Positions 38,128 through 51,155 are shown, counted from the first letter of the stretch. The stretch is 64,000 bases of DNA from Nymphalis io (GCF_905147045.1 NC_065888.1:12777001-12841000); one strand, 5' to 3'. Numbers and translations are program-made. Notes: generated by a model not told the origin, from the letters alone.

Positions 38128-38215
38128 TACTGTGGTAGAGCCTTTCTAGTGGTAATACTTTTTACTAACAGAAGGTTCAATCCCGTCTGTAAATTACTGC
38201 TCAACCACCAAGAAC
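38128..38215 (+). repeat. tRNA-like SINE fragment
   Basis: gtggtagagcctttctagtg resembles the SINE A head. Downstream gaaggttcaatcccgtctg is a B-box-like word. Confidence 0.3.
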
Positions 38216-39640
38216 TCTACCGACAAATGTGTTTTATAATAATATTTTAATGTGTTCTAGTTTGATCATACGTTTAAGATCACATGGCACGTTATTACGA
38301 AACCATTGCTTCTTTGCGGAGATGAACACTTATTGTTGGGCGACACATGTTAGCCCTTTGTTAATCCACCTATACGAACGAAGCGATTCGCTTCTTTATT
38401 TCTCGTGCGCTCAGTCAAGGTATGGAATGTTCTCCAGTTTTCTCTTTAGATCTCCCGCTCTAGTTTTCTTAAGCATTATTATCATACAGTCGTTATGGGT
38501 TGCGTATTTAGAGCGAATAGTCGGAATCTAAACTAGCGCGCCCCAACTTTAGACTACATGACTTTCCATCAGACGTGATTGTGGTCAAGCATAAATCATA
38601 TGAATCACGAAATATGGAGCTCGGCATGGCAAGCAAATTTATAGTATTATATGGTATGGTGTCAATAGTAGCCTAAAAATAATGACATCTGGGTTAAGGA
38701 ACCGAAGTTAAGTTCAAGTTAGGCCGGGCGACGACCCAACACATTCACTGTCCTAGGGGACGTTAAAAGAATTAACTCATGTATAAATTTATAGAAGATT
38801 AGTTTGCAATATTACCACTTAACGTTAGCTGTTTTATATTTATCTTTATGCTGAGTTTTCAAACTTCAGTCTTAACCGATCGAAAAATTGTATGCAGCAA
38901 GCTCACATAGAAGCAAGACAACTGGTATATATATGGTAAAAGCAAATACTCATATGCTTAAACCAATACGGCCATTTTTTAACATCCCGTTAAAGTATTG
39001 TTTTAGAAACTAATATCTCTCGCTATTTCTTCACACCAAGTAATCAGTAAATAAGGGTTTACATGTATATTTTTATCATAAACTAGGCACATCAGCGATC
39101 GACCTTTACCTTGCAAGAGGAAAACAATAAAAATAAAAAGTCAATAAAAATTGTTAATGGTTTTTTTTCTTAAAAAGATATTCATTTATAATCTTGAACA
39201 TGACAAACTTAATTCAATATAGATTATGGAATAGATTTTATTGTAACTCATATTTCGCACCGCAGATAACAAGGCTGACCGATTAATTTACGCCTGAGTG
39301 GAATAGAACAAAGGATTCCCTATCATGCACAGCGTTTTAAATTAAAATATACGTTATCATACATAAAACTTGTTATTTTTAAATTTGTGTCGTATACAAA
39401 TTTATTTACTATGCCTGGTTAGAGAAAACATTGTTAATTTCGGAAGATACTTATTAAAAATAATAAAGAAATAATAATAAGTCACTTTCAATGATTTCAG
39501 TAATGGAAACTAAATTAATAGTTGTAATTGATTTTTCTTCACAAAACCTGTGATGAACAAATAAATAAAATTATGTGATGTGTTTTGTGATATATGAACA
39601 TCTGGTACAAATATATATATATAAGGAATTTGATAGTTAT

Positions 39641-39646
<6 letters not shown>

Positions 39647-39702
<56 letters not shown>
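39647..39702. repeat. (AT)28 microsatellite
   Basis: 56 uninterrupted bases. It creates false Tyr-Ile ORFs on the minus strand (39510-39829). Confidence 0.95.
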
Positions 39703-39706
<4 letters not shown>

Positions 39707-40279
39707 AACATTGAAACATTTTACACTAAATAATTTAATAAAATACGAGTAATCTAGCGTGATGAAAGTGGCTAACCTGACCGCATAACCTATCGTCCCA
39801 CCTTGATATAATTTTAAACTTTGTCTCAAAATAAGAAAGTATAAGTTTAATATTAAAAATAAAATATAGTACTACTATTCTAAAAAATGTTTTTCACTTC
39901 ACTTAACGTCATCCCAGATTTAGTAACGCCGATATGCGTAAAATGAATTTGACTCAATCACATCAATGTTTGTATGAATACTTTTACGAGTATATTATGT
40001 TAGGGCTGTCAATATATCGGATTACTCGTTACGTTTTAAGCTTAAAAAAAAACAAATTTGAATAAAGAACAAAAGGATCGTTGATTTTAAATTAAATAAA
40101 AGTGATTATACTTTGTTTTGACACGAGTAATATATTTTATATAATACTTCAAAAATATTCATGTTGTATTTCAAACAATTCCAAAAATCTGAATAACTTA
40201 GAAACCAAAAGTTATACGAACGAGAAATTCATAGTTATAGAACGTAACGTCTAACTCTTAAGAATATTTTTTTATTTAT

Positions 40280-40540
40280 CTGAAGAAGGCGTGCCAACTG
40301 ACGTATGATCATCTCCACCAATCGATAATAGCACTGCCTCAATCACTAAATGGCACTGTAAGAAATATAACACACTTCTTACATTGTCAACGCGCTGCTA
40401 ACCATGTTGGGTGTAAAATGTCCCAATGTATGAAACTGTAATTACACTTACTCACTCACCATTAAAACCGGAATACTGCAAATTAAATTATTGCTGTTTT
40501 TCAGTAGAATAAGTGACAAACATAGACAAGCCAAGTCACC
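40280..40540 (-). mobile_element. SINE family A, old diverged copy
   Basis: Family A order is recognisable (actgtaagaaatat, cttactcactcaccattaaa accggaa) but with many indels. Confidence 0.55.
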
Positions 40541-41697
40541 GCTACAATAATCTCCATTCAATAATATCACATTCAATAGCGATTAATAATCGGTAAAAAT
40601 AAATCAATAAAATACAATGGTCATAACATTTAAGGTATATGATAGAAAATAGTGTCTGTTCAAAATTGTTTCAGGTAATCTGACAACCTTACCTACCGAT
40701 AATATCAGAGAGAGAGTTTCAAACGTTTTCAACAGTTTTCCACAATAGCAACATGTGGCGGCTTGTCCAATGAAGCGCTATATCGATCCATGTCCCCTTC
40801 GCACTGAACACTCAACTTCAAATACGATACTATGAATGAAAACTTAATTTAATTACCCATTTTAAGAACCTTGTAATATCATGCAACTTTTTCTAATGTA
40901 CTAGTTTTATATTTTTAAATTACAGTTCCGAATTCGGTTCATTTGAGTAAGCTTAAAAAACTGTAAACAAAATAATACACATATTAGAACATTAATCCAG
41001 AAAATAAAATATCCCTTTTATACAATAATGACAGAATATTTTGACTTCACAGTGTTTTAGATAACAAAATTACAACCAAACCAAACCAGTATTAAAGATT
41101 AGTTCATTTGAGTCAGGTAAGAGCGGCTCGTTTCGCCGTATATTCGATATTCAGTTTGCAGAATATCCGTAAAATCCATATTTCAATAATCACTAATATG
41201 AGCTTATACAATACAATATATCTGTCCAATATAAAAAAAATAAAGGCAATAAAGCGTAACCTTTGACATTAAAATAAACGAAATAAAACAGAAACAACAT
41301 AAACTTAATTTACGGACAAACGCTCGCGGCCGTTAATTCTGTAGTCGCTTGCCGAGTTATCAGTTCCTTTGTTTAAGAACTTGGTATTTACTTCCAAGGG
41401 TTTCGTCACTCAGAGTAAGCTTTCCTATGTATTACAACAAATTTGTTTTGACGTCGGCGGATTTATTAATAAAATAAAATAAATAAGGGATCTATTCTTT
41501 CATTGGCCCAATACTTATTATTACATGTCAGTCTGAGATGATATGAAAGACGTAGACAATATTATTTATTAAAATAATGGAAATAAAAATTTAAATTTAA
41601 AAACAGACTAATAAAAGGGGCTTTAGTCATAACTTAAAAAAGTAAGTTTAATTACAATTTTTCATTACGTAATGTTATTATTTGTGTATGTATATTG

Positions 41698-41959
41698 ACT
41701 GTTGGTAGAGCTTTCGGCAAGCTCGTCTGGGTAGGTACCACCCACAGTATTTGGTATTATTGTGTTCCGGTTTGGAGGGTGAGTGAGCCAGTGTAATTAC
41801 AGGCACAAGGGACAAAACATCTTAGTTCCCAAGGTTTGGCGCATTGGTGATGTAAGCGATAGTTAACATTTCTTACAATGCCAATGTCTATGGGCGTTGG
41901 TGACCACTTACCATCAGGTGGCCCATATGCTCGTCGGCCTTCCTATTCTATAAAAAAAA
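41698..41959 (+). mobile_element. SINE family A, near full length with internal deletion
   Basis: It runs from gttggtagagctttcggcaa to tattctataaaaaaaat. About 30 bases are missing after ggtaccacccac compared with other copies. Otherwise it is very similar to the youngest copies. Confidence 0.85.
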
Positions 41960-42375
41960 TGCTGACAATACTTTTAAAATTATTTTTTTAAATTAATAAA
42001 TAAAAGATTCTTAAAATTTCTTAAAATGAGCTCAAACACGAGAAGTGTTTAAGCTATAAAATATATCGTAACGATATCAAAATCAAAACGACTATTATGA
42101 ATGTTCGCTCAAGTCTGACCCTTTAAAAGCAGGTTTGAAGTAGGCACTTTTATTGTTACATCGTTGAAAAGAGCACTTAAGAGTATAGCCTATACCTTTG
42201 TAAACCTTCGTATGTGTCTATAAAAGTAGTGTCACATCAGAACCGTAGGAGATTTTGTGACGTACAATTTCTATGTCAAGAGGCAGACTGACAAAGGCGT
42301 AACACTAGGGATCCTCATCTATAGATATCGCAGTGGCTTTTGGTATTTTATAATGCTGACTAAATTGCAGTACTT

Positions 42376-42568
42376 GTAAATGTCCCACAGCTGGGACAAA
42401 AACTTCTGTCCTCTTAAAGAGCTTAATCCCAGCAAAACATGCTCTAGCGGTGTTTACCCAAGCCGTAAATCACGAGATGAGTTTTAGACATATGAAAACT
42501 CGGCAATATTTTTCGGCTTTGTACCCGCAATGTTCGGTTAAGATTCTTCTATTCTTCTGGGCTCTTTT
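42376..42568 (-). mobile_element. SINE family B with internal deletion
   Basis: aaatgtcccacagctgggac, gtaaatcacgagatgagttt, gtacccgcaatgttcggtta and cttctgggctct. About 100 central bases are absent. Confidence 0.65.
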
Positions 42569-43429
42569 TATAATAAGCGTCACCAAATGACCAAAATTTA
42601 CTTGGCATTGAAGTAATAATATTCGTATTCTAAGCCATTGATATTTTTCATGAGGATTATATTAGTAGTATATTTTTTAAGTCGTTCTTTTTGTGTAGGT
42701 TATTTTTATACAATTTCACAGTAAAAAGAACCTGAAATAACGGATGGCAAAGGCCCTATATAAATGGTAATCATAACTGATTTAGGAATTCCTTAGAAAA
42801 ACATAAGATAAGTAATACGATACATTTTATTTAACAATTGAAGCGCTTTAATAGTTAGAAACTAAATTACTAAGCTACGACGAATTGATTGCTAGTTGTT
42901 ATGTTGTTCGTAAAAGTAATCTTTCAATTGAATTTTTACCTACATAAAAAAACGCGAAGATTGCTTAAACATTTTGACAGAAATTCTTATAAATTTTTTC
43001 TTTACATTTCTGCGGCTGTAAGTAAAAATAAAAATTTATTGATGATTAATAACTCATTAGAAAATAACTAATATTCAAAATGCTAAAGTAGGTATTCTCC
43101 TTTCTAAGAAAATTATAAAGTTGATTATCATTTATTTTTCTATCGAAATAGTTTTATAGTGGACAGTATGCTTAATATTGACCACAGTCATAACTGTAAG
43201 TACTGATTAAGTATAGGATGAAGTGCGTTTGTCTAGAGATGCCTATTAAATCTTGCCTCGAAGATACCCAGAATTTTTTTTCTCAAATAAATCTTCACAG
43301 ACGTTTGTGACATTGGTGTATCTTTTCTTTATGATTCGATTTATAATATATTATAATATTTCGATTGACTTTATTTATAACCATAAATGAATACACGAAT
43401 GCAGACCTGAATTCGTGTTGTTACTTGCT

Positions 43430-43628
43430 CAAAATGATGACGAGCCGGTTGGCTTCGAATCCCACCCAGGACAGACATTTGTGTGCATGAACATGTCTGT
43501 TTGTCCTGAGTCTGGGTGTAATTATCTATATAAGTATGTATTTACAAAAGAAAAGTAGCATATGTAGTATATCAGTTGTCTGGTTTCCATAACACAAGCT
43601 CTGCTTAATTTGGGATCAGATGGCCTAG
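43430..43628 (+). mobile_element. SINE family C (lepidopteran, gccggttggc type)
   Basis: gacgagccggttggcttcga, a gaatcccaccc B-box-like word, ttgtgtgcatgaacatgtct, gagtctgggtgtaattatct, and ccataacacaagctctgctt to gggatcagatggcc. This is the layout of a widespread lepidopteran SINE (from memory). It is a single diverged copy here. Confidence 0.65.
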
Positions 43629-44127
43629 GATATTAAAAAAAAATAATACAATCAAAATTTTAATACCTACCCACATTAATTCTCGAGAAATATTCGATTA
43701 GGTAACGCACATACGCTACATATTTAAGGATGAGTACTAGCTTCTATTTTTAAATTTATCAAAATAATAATGTATGAAACATTTACGTGATAGAGTTGAA
43801 AACTAGTTAATGCTAATGACTTCCGCAGCACATTACGAAATTTAGAATGCTGAATGCAAGACCTACTTCCAACGAAACTTCACATGCATTCATATCCACG
43901 AGTATACGCTACGAGTTTGTTATTATTGTTGTTTACTGTGAAACAAACTGGAAATGTTTAACTGTCTCATTTATGAAAACATTTCTTGTGATAAACAAGT
44001 ACTGACATTTTAAAATATTTGTTTGATTTCAAGCATATAAAATGACGTACGTAAACGACGACAATACACTTTTTTATTTTTCAAAAACTCACAGGGATGA
44101 TTATACATGCCAATATTAAATAGGTAT

Positions 44128-44205
44128 AAGCACAGGGACATAACATCTTAGTTCCCAAGGTTGGTGGCCCATTTGCTCCTCCGCCTACCTATTCTATAAA
44201 AAAAT
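44128..44205 (+). mobile_element. SINE family A with large internal deletion
   Basis: The segment cacagggacataacatctta..ggttggtggc jumps straight to ccatttgctcctccgcctac. The repeated ggtggc at both ends of the lost ~100 bases suggests deletion between short direct repeats. Confidence 0.75.
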
Positions 44206-46249
44206 ATACTTCTTTTCTAAGTAATTTCATAGGGTTAAAATTCAAATTGGAATGCCTTTTTATGTTTTTTTTTTTAATAATACCAGCATCCACTAGGCAA
44301 ATAATCAAACTTAGCTGATAAACTAATTTAATTTTCACATGCACTTTGATTATATTACTTAGTACCAGGTTAGCCTGCCATTTGCGAGTCATCGTTATTA
44401 TTTAATAATACAGGGTACAACACCCTTTTTTTATTTACATTCTTTATTTTAAAATTATCTATCATTATTGAAATGTAAATTGTTTCAACTGACCAATAGG
44501 TTACAGCTCAATTTTAATCACACTTATTAAAACGATTCTAGTAGAATAATAGCATTGTTTACGAGACGTAATTTAAAAGCCTCCAGATAACAAAACATTT
44601 CTTAAGATTCGACGTCACTTGTGTATGGCGTACTGAGAGATTAAGATTAAGATAACGGCACGATACTCGTAAATTAAAAACTTTTTTGACTCGTAAGATA
44701 TATCTGCAACTTGAGATTATTTGAAAAATTGATTTGAAAAATATACTTTAAGAGGAAAAAAGGGGTTCATAGAGCATTCGTTTTGTTATAGATCCATCGA
44801 AAATCCTTTCATTATTTCGTTATTTATTCTAGAATCCTTTGGATACGATTGCGTTAGATTGTATTAGAAAACATTTTCATCTTAGTTGTGTCAGAACTTG
44901 AGACGCTTTGATGCAAACAAAAATGATAGGTTTTGCTATGTGAAAAGAATCCTTACAAAATGGGATAGGATATCGATATTCATACTTTAGGTGAATATTT
45001 GTGTTGATCTGAACGAAGGACAATGACGACTTGATAGTTTTGAATTCCTGGCGACACGTGAAACTTAGTTAATACATTTTCATTCAATGATCCGGAAAAA
45101 AAAAAAATTAAAACTTGGAAAATACAGAAGTGTAATCACCAATCGTTTTCGTAGTTTATTTAGTAAATCATCTTGGCTTTAGAAACTCTTAAAACAAAGC
45201 GAAGACGATCAACTGTAAACAATGATATCGCAAACATGATATAATTTACAAAAATATTAAAAACAGTACAAAAATGATCGAAGATATGTCCGTTATTTTA
45301 AAAGATTATAAAGGACAAATCGATCAATGTAACAAAAAGCTTTTCACCTTTCCGTAAGCTATTGTGTTTTGAAAAATAATACATCAATCTACTAAAAAAA
45401 AACGCTAAGTTTCTTTCGCCGCCTCTTCTCAAGTCTTTCTTTTCTGTATTATTTTATTTTAAGTATTTCTTTTCTGAACCGGTGGTAGTTTCTAATTTGA
45501 CAATCAATAAAGTTTAATGCTTCTATTTTGAATAAAGGATTTTGTTTCGATTTTACAAGTATACTCTGTAATTACTTATTTTCTTCCGTCCCATTTACAT
45601 CCTATTTAAACAACCATGTTGTATAACCATTCAAAATGATTTGTAAGAGCTTACCTATATTAAGTTTACTTTGATTTGGATTGCAATAAACATTTAAATT
45701 GTTTAAAGCAATACGAGAAATGGAATAATTCACATAATCTCGAGAACGTTTTATATTCATAAAGCAATATGTATGCTCCAAAAATGTAAAACTTTAGTGT
45801 CATATTATTTCTTTTAGAATATGTATCTGTCATAAAAATTACCAGAACATTCGAATCCTTTGTATATATCTTTGCAAATCTAGGGGTATAAGGTACGCAA
45901 AGTTTGACATCTTGAAATCGGGCAGGTGACGTGAATAAGCTTTTACTTATATATAACCTTATTATATTACGAAATCATACGGTTTTTTTTCCATTCTTAC
46001 AGTGAAATAAAATTGCGATTTGCTTGCTTGACAGTGTCTTATATAAAAATACGCTAATAAATATAAAAATTTCATATAACATTAATTTTTAACCTGTATT
46101 AACTTCAATTTCTAATAGATTTATAATTCCTTTTAATGTATAATATTTCTGATTTTTATAATTCTATTATTTCTAAAATATAAAACTTGATACTTTTATA
46201 ATAAAAACTTTAAAATATTGTTTTTAACATAAGAAGAAAAAGATAAGAC

Positions 46250-46400
46250 CTGCCACTTCGTTTAAAATGATATGGCCGATACAAAAGGGTGTATCGTGTC
46301 CTCAGGCATATGTATGAGGAGGGGATGGATACACGTGCGTAAGCGCAGCCTGCACGTGTGCCCATCTGCCGTAAGTTCAGTGCACTTTTGAGATCCTTAA
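46250..46400. promoter_or_regulatory. GC-richer island with paired CACGTG boxes, possible regulatory element
   Basis: Two CACGTG E-boxes, part of the inverted repeat acacgtgc ... gcacgtgt (13 nt apart), occur near 46330-46361. An adjacent inverted repeat cgataca/tgtatcg lies near 46272-46292. Several frames are open but none has splice support on both sides. It is best read as a candidate enhancer; it could also be an unrecognised repeat. Confidence 0.25.
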
Positions 46401-46682
46401 GATATTTTAGAATTTAGATAATGAAGTGTTAGACAAAGACGCGATAAATTTTGAAAATTCAAACAAACTATCTCTTCTAAGAACAACTTTGCTTGTGACG
46501 ATATGTTTATTAAACATATTTTATATAACATATTTTTCTTTAGAAAATATAATGTTAATGCATTCCTATAACGTTCAATAATAATAAACCCAACCACTCA
46601 CCAAAAATAGTTGACACCGCTTTAATTAAGCAAACAAATATATAACTGTTTTATAATATTAATTTTAAGAATTTACAGCAAT

Positions 46683-46733
46683 TAGTATTGTTGTGTTCCG
46701 GTTGGAGTGAGCAAGTGTAACTACAGGCAAAAA
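46683..46733 (+). mobile_element. SINE family A, short fragment
   Basis: The segment agtattgttgtgttccggtt..gagtgagcaagtgtaactac is about 50 bases of the family centre. Confidence 0.6.
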
Positions 46734-47271
46734 TATATATTAAGATATATAAGCACGAGGATATAAAAATAAACAAATATCATATTCCAGCAGCAAAATA
46801 TGAAGAACGAATCTGATTTCGTATTCATCATACGATCAATGTACATAATATATTTTATTTTCATTAAAACATACCCCAAAAATTTACATTCAGCCGGTAA
46901 TATTATTCCAAATAATGTATGCATAACAAAAATTGTTATAATCATATTTTGTGGGGAATATTTCTGACAGCTCTTTCTCGAATGGCTTTGTAACTAACGA
47001 AGCGAAAATTTCGACTCACTGGTGCAGTATAAGTTTCACGAATTTCAAAACTTCTCTACTATTCTCGACCGTTTTTGTCTACAGGGACGCGTTTGATAAT
47101 AGTTAGTATTCTTAGCGTGAATGAGTTTTCATTTCTTTAATCTCTCGCTAATATTGTTCTGCGTTAAAATTGTCGATAAGACCCTAGCGGGTTTTAAATG
47201 TTAACAATTTATACATTTTTATCTTATATTAAAATCAAAGTTTCATTAATGTTATTTACAATATATAGAAC

Positions 47272-47365
47272 TAGTTGATGCCCGCGGCTACGCTTGTGAA
47301 GCAGATGTTAGCCTGTGTTGACTTATGGTATAAGCTATCTCTGTAACAAAACAAATCCATCCTTA
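47272..47365 (-). repeat. interspersed repeat fragment (cccgcggc end)
   Basis: gttgatgcccgcggctacgc with ggtataagctatctctgtaa is the common terminal section of a lepidopteran repeat. Confidence 0.4.
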
Positions 47366-47421
47366 CAAACTTTTCGCGTTTATAATATTAATAAGATAAT
47401 TAGGTAAGACAATCATTAAGA

Positions 47422-47705
47422 GTTGAGAGATAACTCAGTGGTGAAAACACGTGAATCTAAATTAATGATTGCGAAATCAAACCCAAGCAGGCACCATTGA
47501 ATTTTCGTGTCATAAATTTATGTTTATAATCATCTAGTGCTCGGTCAAGAAAACCATCTTGAATAAAGCTGCATGATTCGGATGAAGAAGTGTCACGTAT
47601 GACACATCTTCACATCCAACCCGTGGATTGGAGCAGCGTGGTGGTGTAATCTCCAAAACTTTTCAAAAGGTGAGGAGACCTAAGCCCAATAGTAGAATAT
47701 TTACA
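47422..47705 (+). mobile_element. SINE family B carrying a fold-back
   Basis: gagagataactcagtggtga, cgaaatcaaacccaagcagg, ggagcagcgtggtggtgtaa and cctaagcccaatagtag. The normal ...catgtgtctaatttcattga... stretch is replaced around 47583-47612 by a hairpin. Confidence 0.75.
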
Positions 47706-47890
47706 CTATAATATACTATACATTAGTTGCACGTTGCCAGTTTTTAATTAGAAGATTAAATTTTCAAACATAAAACTGCAGCTGTTACGTTGAGTTTTGT
47801 GGATACTACTTTTATTTGTTCAATGGAACTACGAGTTGTGTTGTTTTAGATTACTGACATAAAGTTAAAATTGGTGTTTCGAACTCTTGT

Positions 47891-47896
47891 TTTATT
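47891..47896 (-). terminator. AATAAA polyadenylation signal of the candidate nested gene
   Basis: The plus strand reads tttatt, so the minus strand has AATAAA. It lies 194 nt beyond the TAA of the terminal exon, with no other canonical hexamer between. The 3' UTR would run to about 47870. Confidence 0.4.
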
Positions 47897-48089
47897 CATT
47901 TACTACGGTTTTGCTTACTAATTGAAACAAACTATAAATTTAAAAATACCAAATTTAAAAGTTAAAACATTTCTAGGTTACAACGCGGAATCCCAAGGGG
48001 ATTCATTGTAGAGAGTAACGGATCACGGTAAGACTGGTCGAATACAAAACAGACCAAAGGAATCTAAAATTCCATGAAGACATCTGGTG

Positions 48090-48172
48090 TTAGTTGTCAA
48101 CTGGCACACATTCCAAGTCAAAGAAGTAGTCATCGGTGAGGTTTAATCCTGAAACGTAGATTGTGATGTTGC
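48090..48172 (-). CDS. candidate nested gene, terminal coding exon
   Basis: The strong minus-strand acceptor tttttgtttattaccag opens 83 nt: 2 nt completing Gly, then NITIYVSGLNLTDDYFFD, LECVPVDN and TAA. It holds two N-glycosylation sequons (N-I-T, N-L-T) and one Cys. With the N-K-S of the preceding exon, this points to an extracellular or luminal beta-rich domain. AATAAA lies about 190 bp downstream (complement of 47896-47891), as expected for a last exon. No known family was recognised. The chain encodes at least 110 residues of the C-terminal part. The gene would be on the same strand as bib and nested in its intron. Confidence 0.55.
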
Positions 48173-48219
48173 CTGGTAATAAACAAAAACTTAGCTAGAA
48201 AAAAAAACTTTCAAGTGGT

Positions 48220-48405
48220 TTTTGTATACGAGTATATCGTGACATGACTAACTATCTACGCAAAAACCAAAACATTGAGTCTAGAAAGCTGAAATTTTTT
48301 GTTCATGTAATCCGCTAAGAAAATATTCTTGGAAAATTTAACATCAAGGGGGAGATATGGGAGCGAAAACGCCTGTGACATCGCAATGGGCAGCTAGTTT
48401 TTATA
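48220..48405 (+). repeat. interspersed repeat fragment ending cagctagt
   Basis: gctgaaattttttgttcatg, taagaaaatattcttggaaa, ggagatatgggagcgaaaac and gcaatgggcagctagttttt. It sits in the intron just upstream of the candidate terminal exon at 48172. Confidence 0.4.
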
Positions 48406-49029
48406 ATAAATCTATTTTGAACTGAAATCGTTTCATAGATAGTTACAAATACTTATTAGTAGATAAACAAAGCTTAACAAAGCTGCATATTATTTTTTAA
48501 TTAACAAGTAAAACCAAAGAATGGCAACCTTAGCAACTTTTATCCAGATTTATTGCGTACATTTACATTATGACTCACATTTTAACACGGCAGATATATT
48601 TTTTTCTCACAATAGGTGTAACAGCTTTTACAAATGAAAAGAGCTTTTGTTAATGTAACAAACATAATGGTATAGAGCAGGTGTTTTCTAACAATAACGA
48701 CTGATAGTAGTGTCGTTTTCCAATTGGTTTTTTGGTGTTTCCATGCGAACCTTATATCAAAAATAATAGATTTATGAAACAGTTATATAAATACACACAC
48801 ACACTTTTTCATTTATAATATTAGTTAGTTATCAAACTAAGCCTCTAATCTCGATTATGTATTCATTTTTTTATTTTATGTTATAGGTAGGCGGACAATC
48901 AAATGATAACAATAAAATAAATATTATTAATTTAAATATTATAGTAATATAATAAACAATAATACTTTTCACATTTGTCCACATTTTTCATATGGCTTAT
49001 GTGATAATTGTTTTTTTTTTAATAATTTC

Positions 49030-49245
49030 ATCATTTTAAAAAAGTAAAGATCCACACTCAACAACCCGGAAGGCAACCCAGTTATCTCGAAACACATATA
49101 TAACACAAAGTCTTACACAACTAACACCAATATGGTCTATATATATGTGTATATAAGCGAGCATCGAACCTATGACGAATAACACGGCAGGCGGTCCACT
49201 GATCAAAGCGCTAACCGTATAATTTGTCCATCAAAGTGGGACAAA
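49030..49245 (-). mobile_element. SINE-like element, family D
   Basis: Reverse strand: ggttagcgctttgatcagtg (A-box region), cataggttcgatgctcgc (B-box-like), and a 3' end of gccttccgggttgttgagtg followed by tggatcttta. It appears tRNA-derived and is a single copy here. Confidence 0.4.
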
Positions 49246-49418
49246 CTTCTTTCAATATTTCCTACTTGTGAATATTATCCTTGTATTTTTTAAATTATTA
49301 TTCAACACAGTACTCATATCAGGTATCATTAACACGAAAGGTGACATGGAGGTCGACATAATATCTTTTACATTCATTATTTATATCTTAAAAGCTAAAC
49401 GTTACAGAAACGTGCAGA

Positions 49419-49448
49419 ATTAATTAAAAGCTTATGCTTTTAATTAAT
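49419..49448. repeat. perfect fold-back, 13-bp arms, 4-nt loop
   Basis: attaattaaaagc pairs with gcttttaattaat. The loop is ttat. Confidence 0.9.
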
Positions 49449-49965
49449 CATTACTACATAATAATATATTAAAATACATATATATGCCAACGATGATCAG
49501 CTTTTGGAGTTCCGTAATATTCGATCATGAATCGTTATTGCATGATTTTACTGCTCTCCTGTATTTTTATTATTAACTGTATTTTTAATTAAACTATTTA
49601 TTGAATATTTAATGACTTATTTATTTACTAGGTACCTACTATTGATTTCATCTACATGGCATAATTTATTGTATAATTTGGTTATCTTCATCTTTAGTAA
49701 TTTAAACCATTTGAAATTCCAAATTTATTATCATTTTATTCTCATTAAAACAAAAAGAAGCGGCTTTTTGCCTCGACATTATACGGATCTCACACCGTAC
49801 GAGTCTACTTCACTCTTATCTTGTTTAATCTGTCAGCCGTATATTATGTTTAGTCTATATAAATTATTATAGTAGAGCTATTTAATAAGTTAATTACTTT
49901 TAAAAAGAAAGTTGTTTTACATGTCGATATATATAAAAAGCGAAAACATGGGAACGTACATACAT

Positions 49966-50205
49966 GAATAAGTTTTGGAGCGTATTCCATCACGCTGCTC
50001 CAATGCGGGATGGTGGATTATGGATATACATACATGTGGCAGGATATCCTCCGACACATATATTATTATTTCCCTATATCACTAGCATGACATGAATTAT
50101 TAAAATCAAATAAGTACATAAAAATTCAGTTGTGCATGCACAAATTAGAACCTGCAACCTTCGGGTAATATTCACATGTTCTAACCACTTTGCCGTCTCG
50201 GTTCT
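49966..50205 (-). mobile_element. SINE family B, minus copy
   Basis: cgtattccatcacgctgctc, catgtggcaggatatcctcc and tctaaccactttgccgtctc. The 3' tail is truncated. Confidence 0.7.
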
Positions 50206-50734
50206 TACAATATCAATATTTATTACATCAAATAAGTCTGATAGAATAATTTATTACATATCTTTCTTGAAATTATGAAGACATAAATATAAGCGAAACG
50301 GCCACCTGGTAGCCTGGCTTACTATAGACATTGCCATTGTATAACGTCATTCGATATTGCCCAACGCAGGTCTCTTTTTACACTGGTTCTGGTATTGGAT
50401 CCCAAAATTATTTAGTGTTGCTGCTAGTAATAATAGTAGGGCGGGTGTAGCTACCTGCTCTGAGCCGTGCAATCTGTTTACAAATAACTATGAGATCGTT
50501 TTAATTGTTGTTTATGAGTTTATATACGTAAATTTGTTTAAAATACATAGAATTACAAAAAGCATTTCCTCGGCTTTAATAGCTACTATCTAGATATAAA
50601 TTATACAATAGCACATTTCGAGTTTTGAGTTTGAATTCCGGGTGGAATAATTATTTGACTTTTTGTCGAGAAATCCCGAGAAGTAGCTAATCTAATTGCT
50701 ATAAGAAACTTCAAGTTTAAAATGATATAAATAC

Positions 50735-50830
50735 TAGATTCCGCCCGCAGCTTCAATCACGTGTGAGATGGAACTATCTATATTTCATCCAAATCTATTC
50801 AGCTGTTTTTGGTCGAATCAGTACTCTCTT
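50735..50830 (-). repeat. interspersed repeat fragment
   Basis: actagattccgcccgcagct opens it. catccaaatctattcagctg and ttttggtcgaatca follow, as in the common lepidopteran repeat. Confidence 0.45.
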
Positions 50831-51155
50831 ATATAATTATGCCTAATAGTTATATTTTACCTTAAATTAAACCAAAACATGATTCTACTTATAGACCGAC
50901 TAATTGATTATTAGTTTCCACAATACTGCTGATAACCAATGAGCAATTCATATTTAGGAGTAAATATACAATCTTTCATATTTTATAACATTAGTAAGAT
51001 TACGTAACATAGTGAAGATTCATTTTACGACTCACAATGTTGACTGTCAATACGTAAAAACTAAGTTATTTGCGGATCACACCTGTCTTCCGGCTATTTT
51101 TTTGACGACTGCGTGCAGATGCAGAGCTATCCTCTGTTTTGTTACTGTGAAATAC

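Larger units (their letters stand above)
35729..40279. other. intronic, apart from the SINE fragments and (AT)n listed
   Basis: The 100-codon ORF at 38229-38531 plus has no motif. Its reverse strand has broken frames. Nothing was identified. Confidence 0.45.
40541..46682. other. intronic, apart from listed SINEs
   Basis: AT-rich unique sequence. ORFs at 42889 and 44392 (minus) are low-complexity and not credible. Confidence 0.45.

Noticed and set aside
38229..38531. 100-codon ORF as a transposon gene
   Set aside because: No motif was recognised and the opposite strand, which looks vaguely element-like, is full of stops.
39510..39829. Tyr/Ile-repeat ORFs
   Set aside because: They are produced by translation of the (AT)28 microsatellite.
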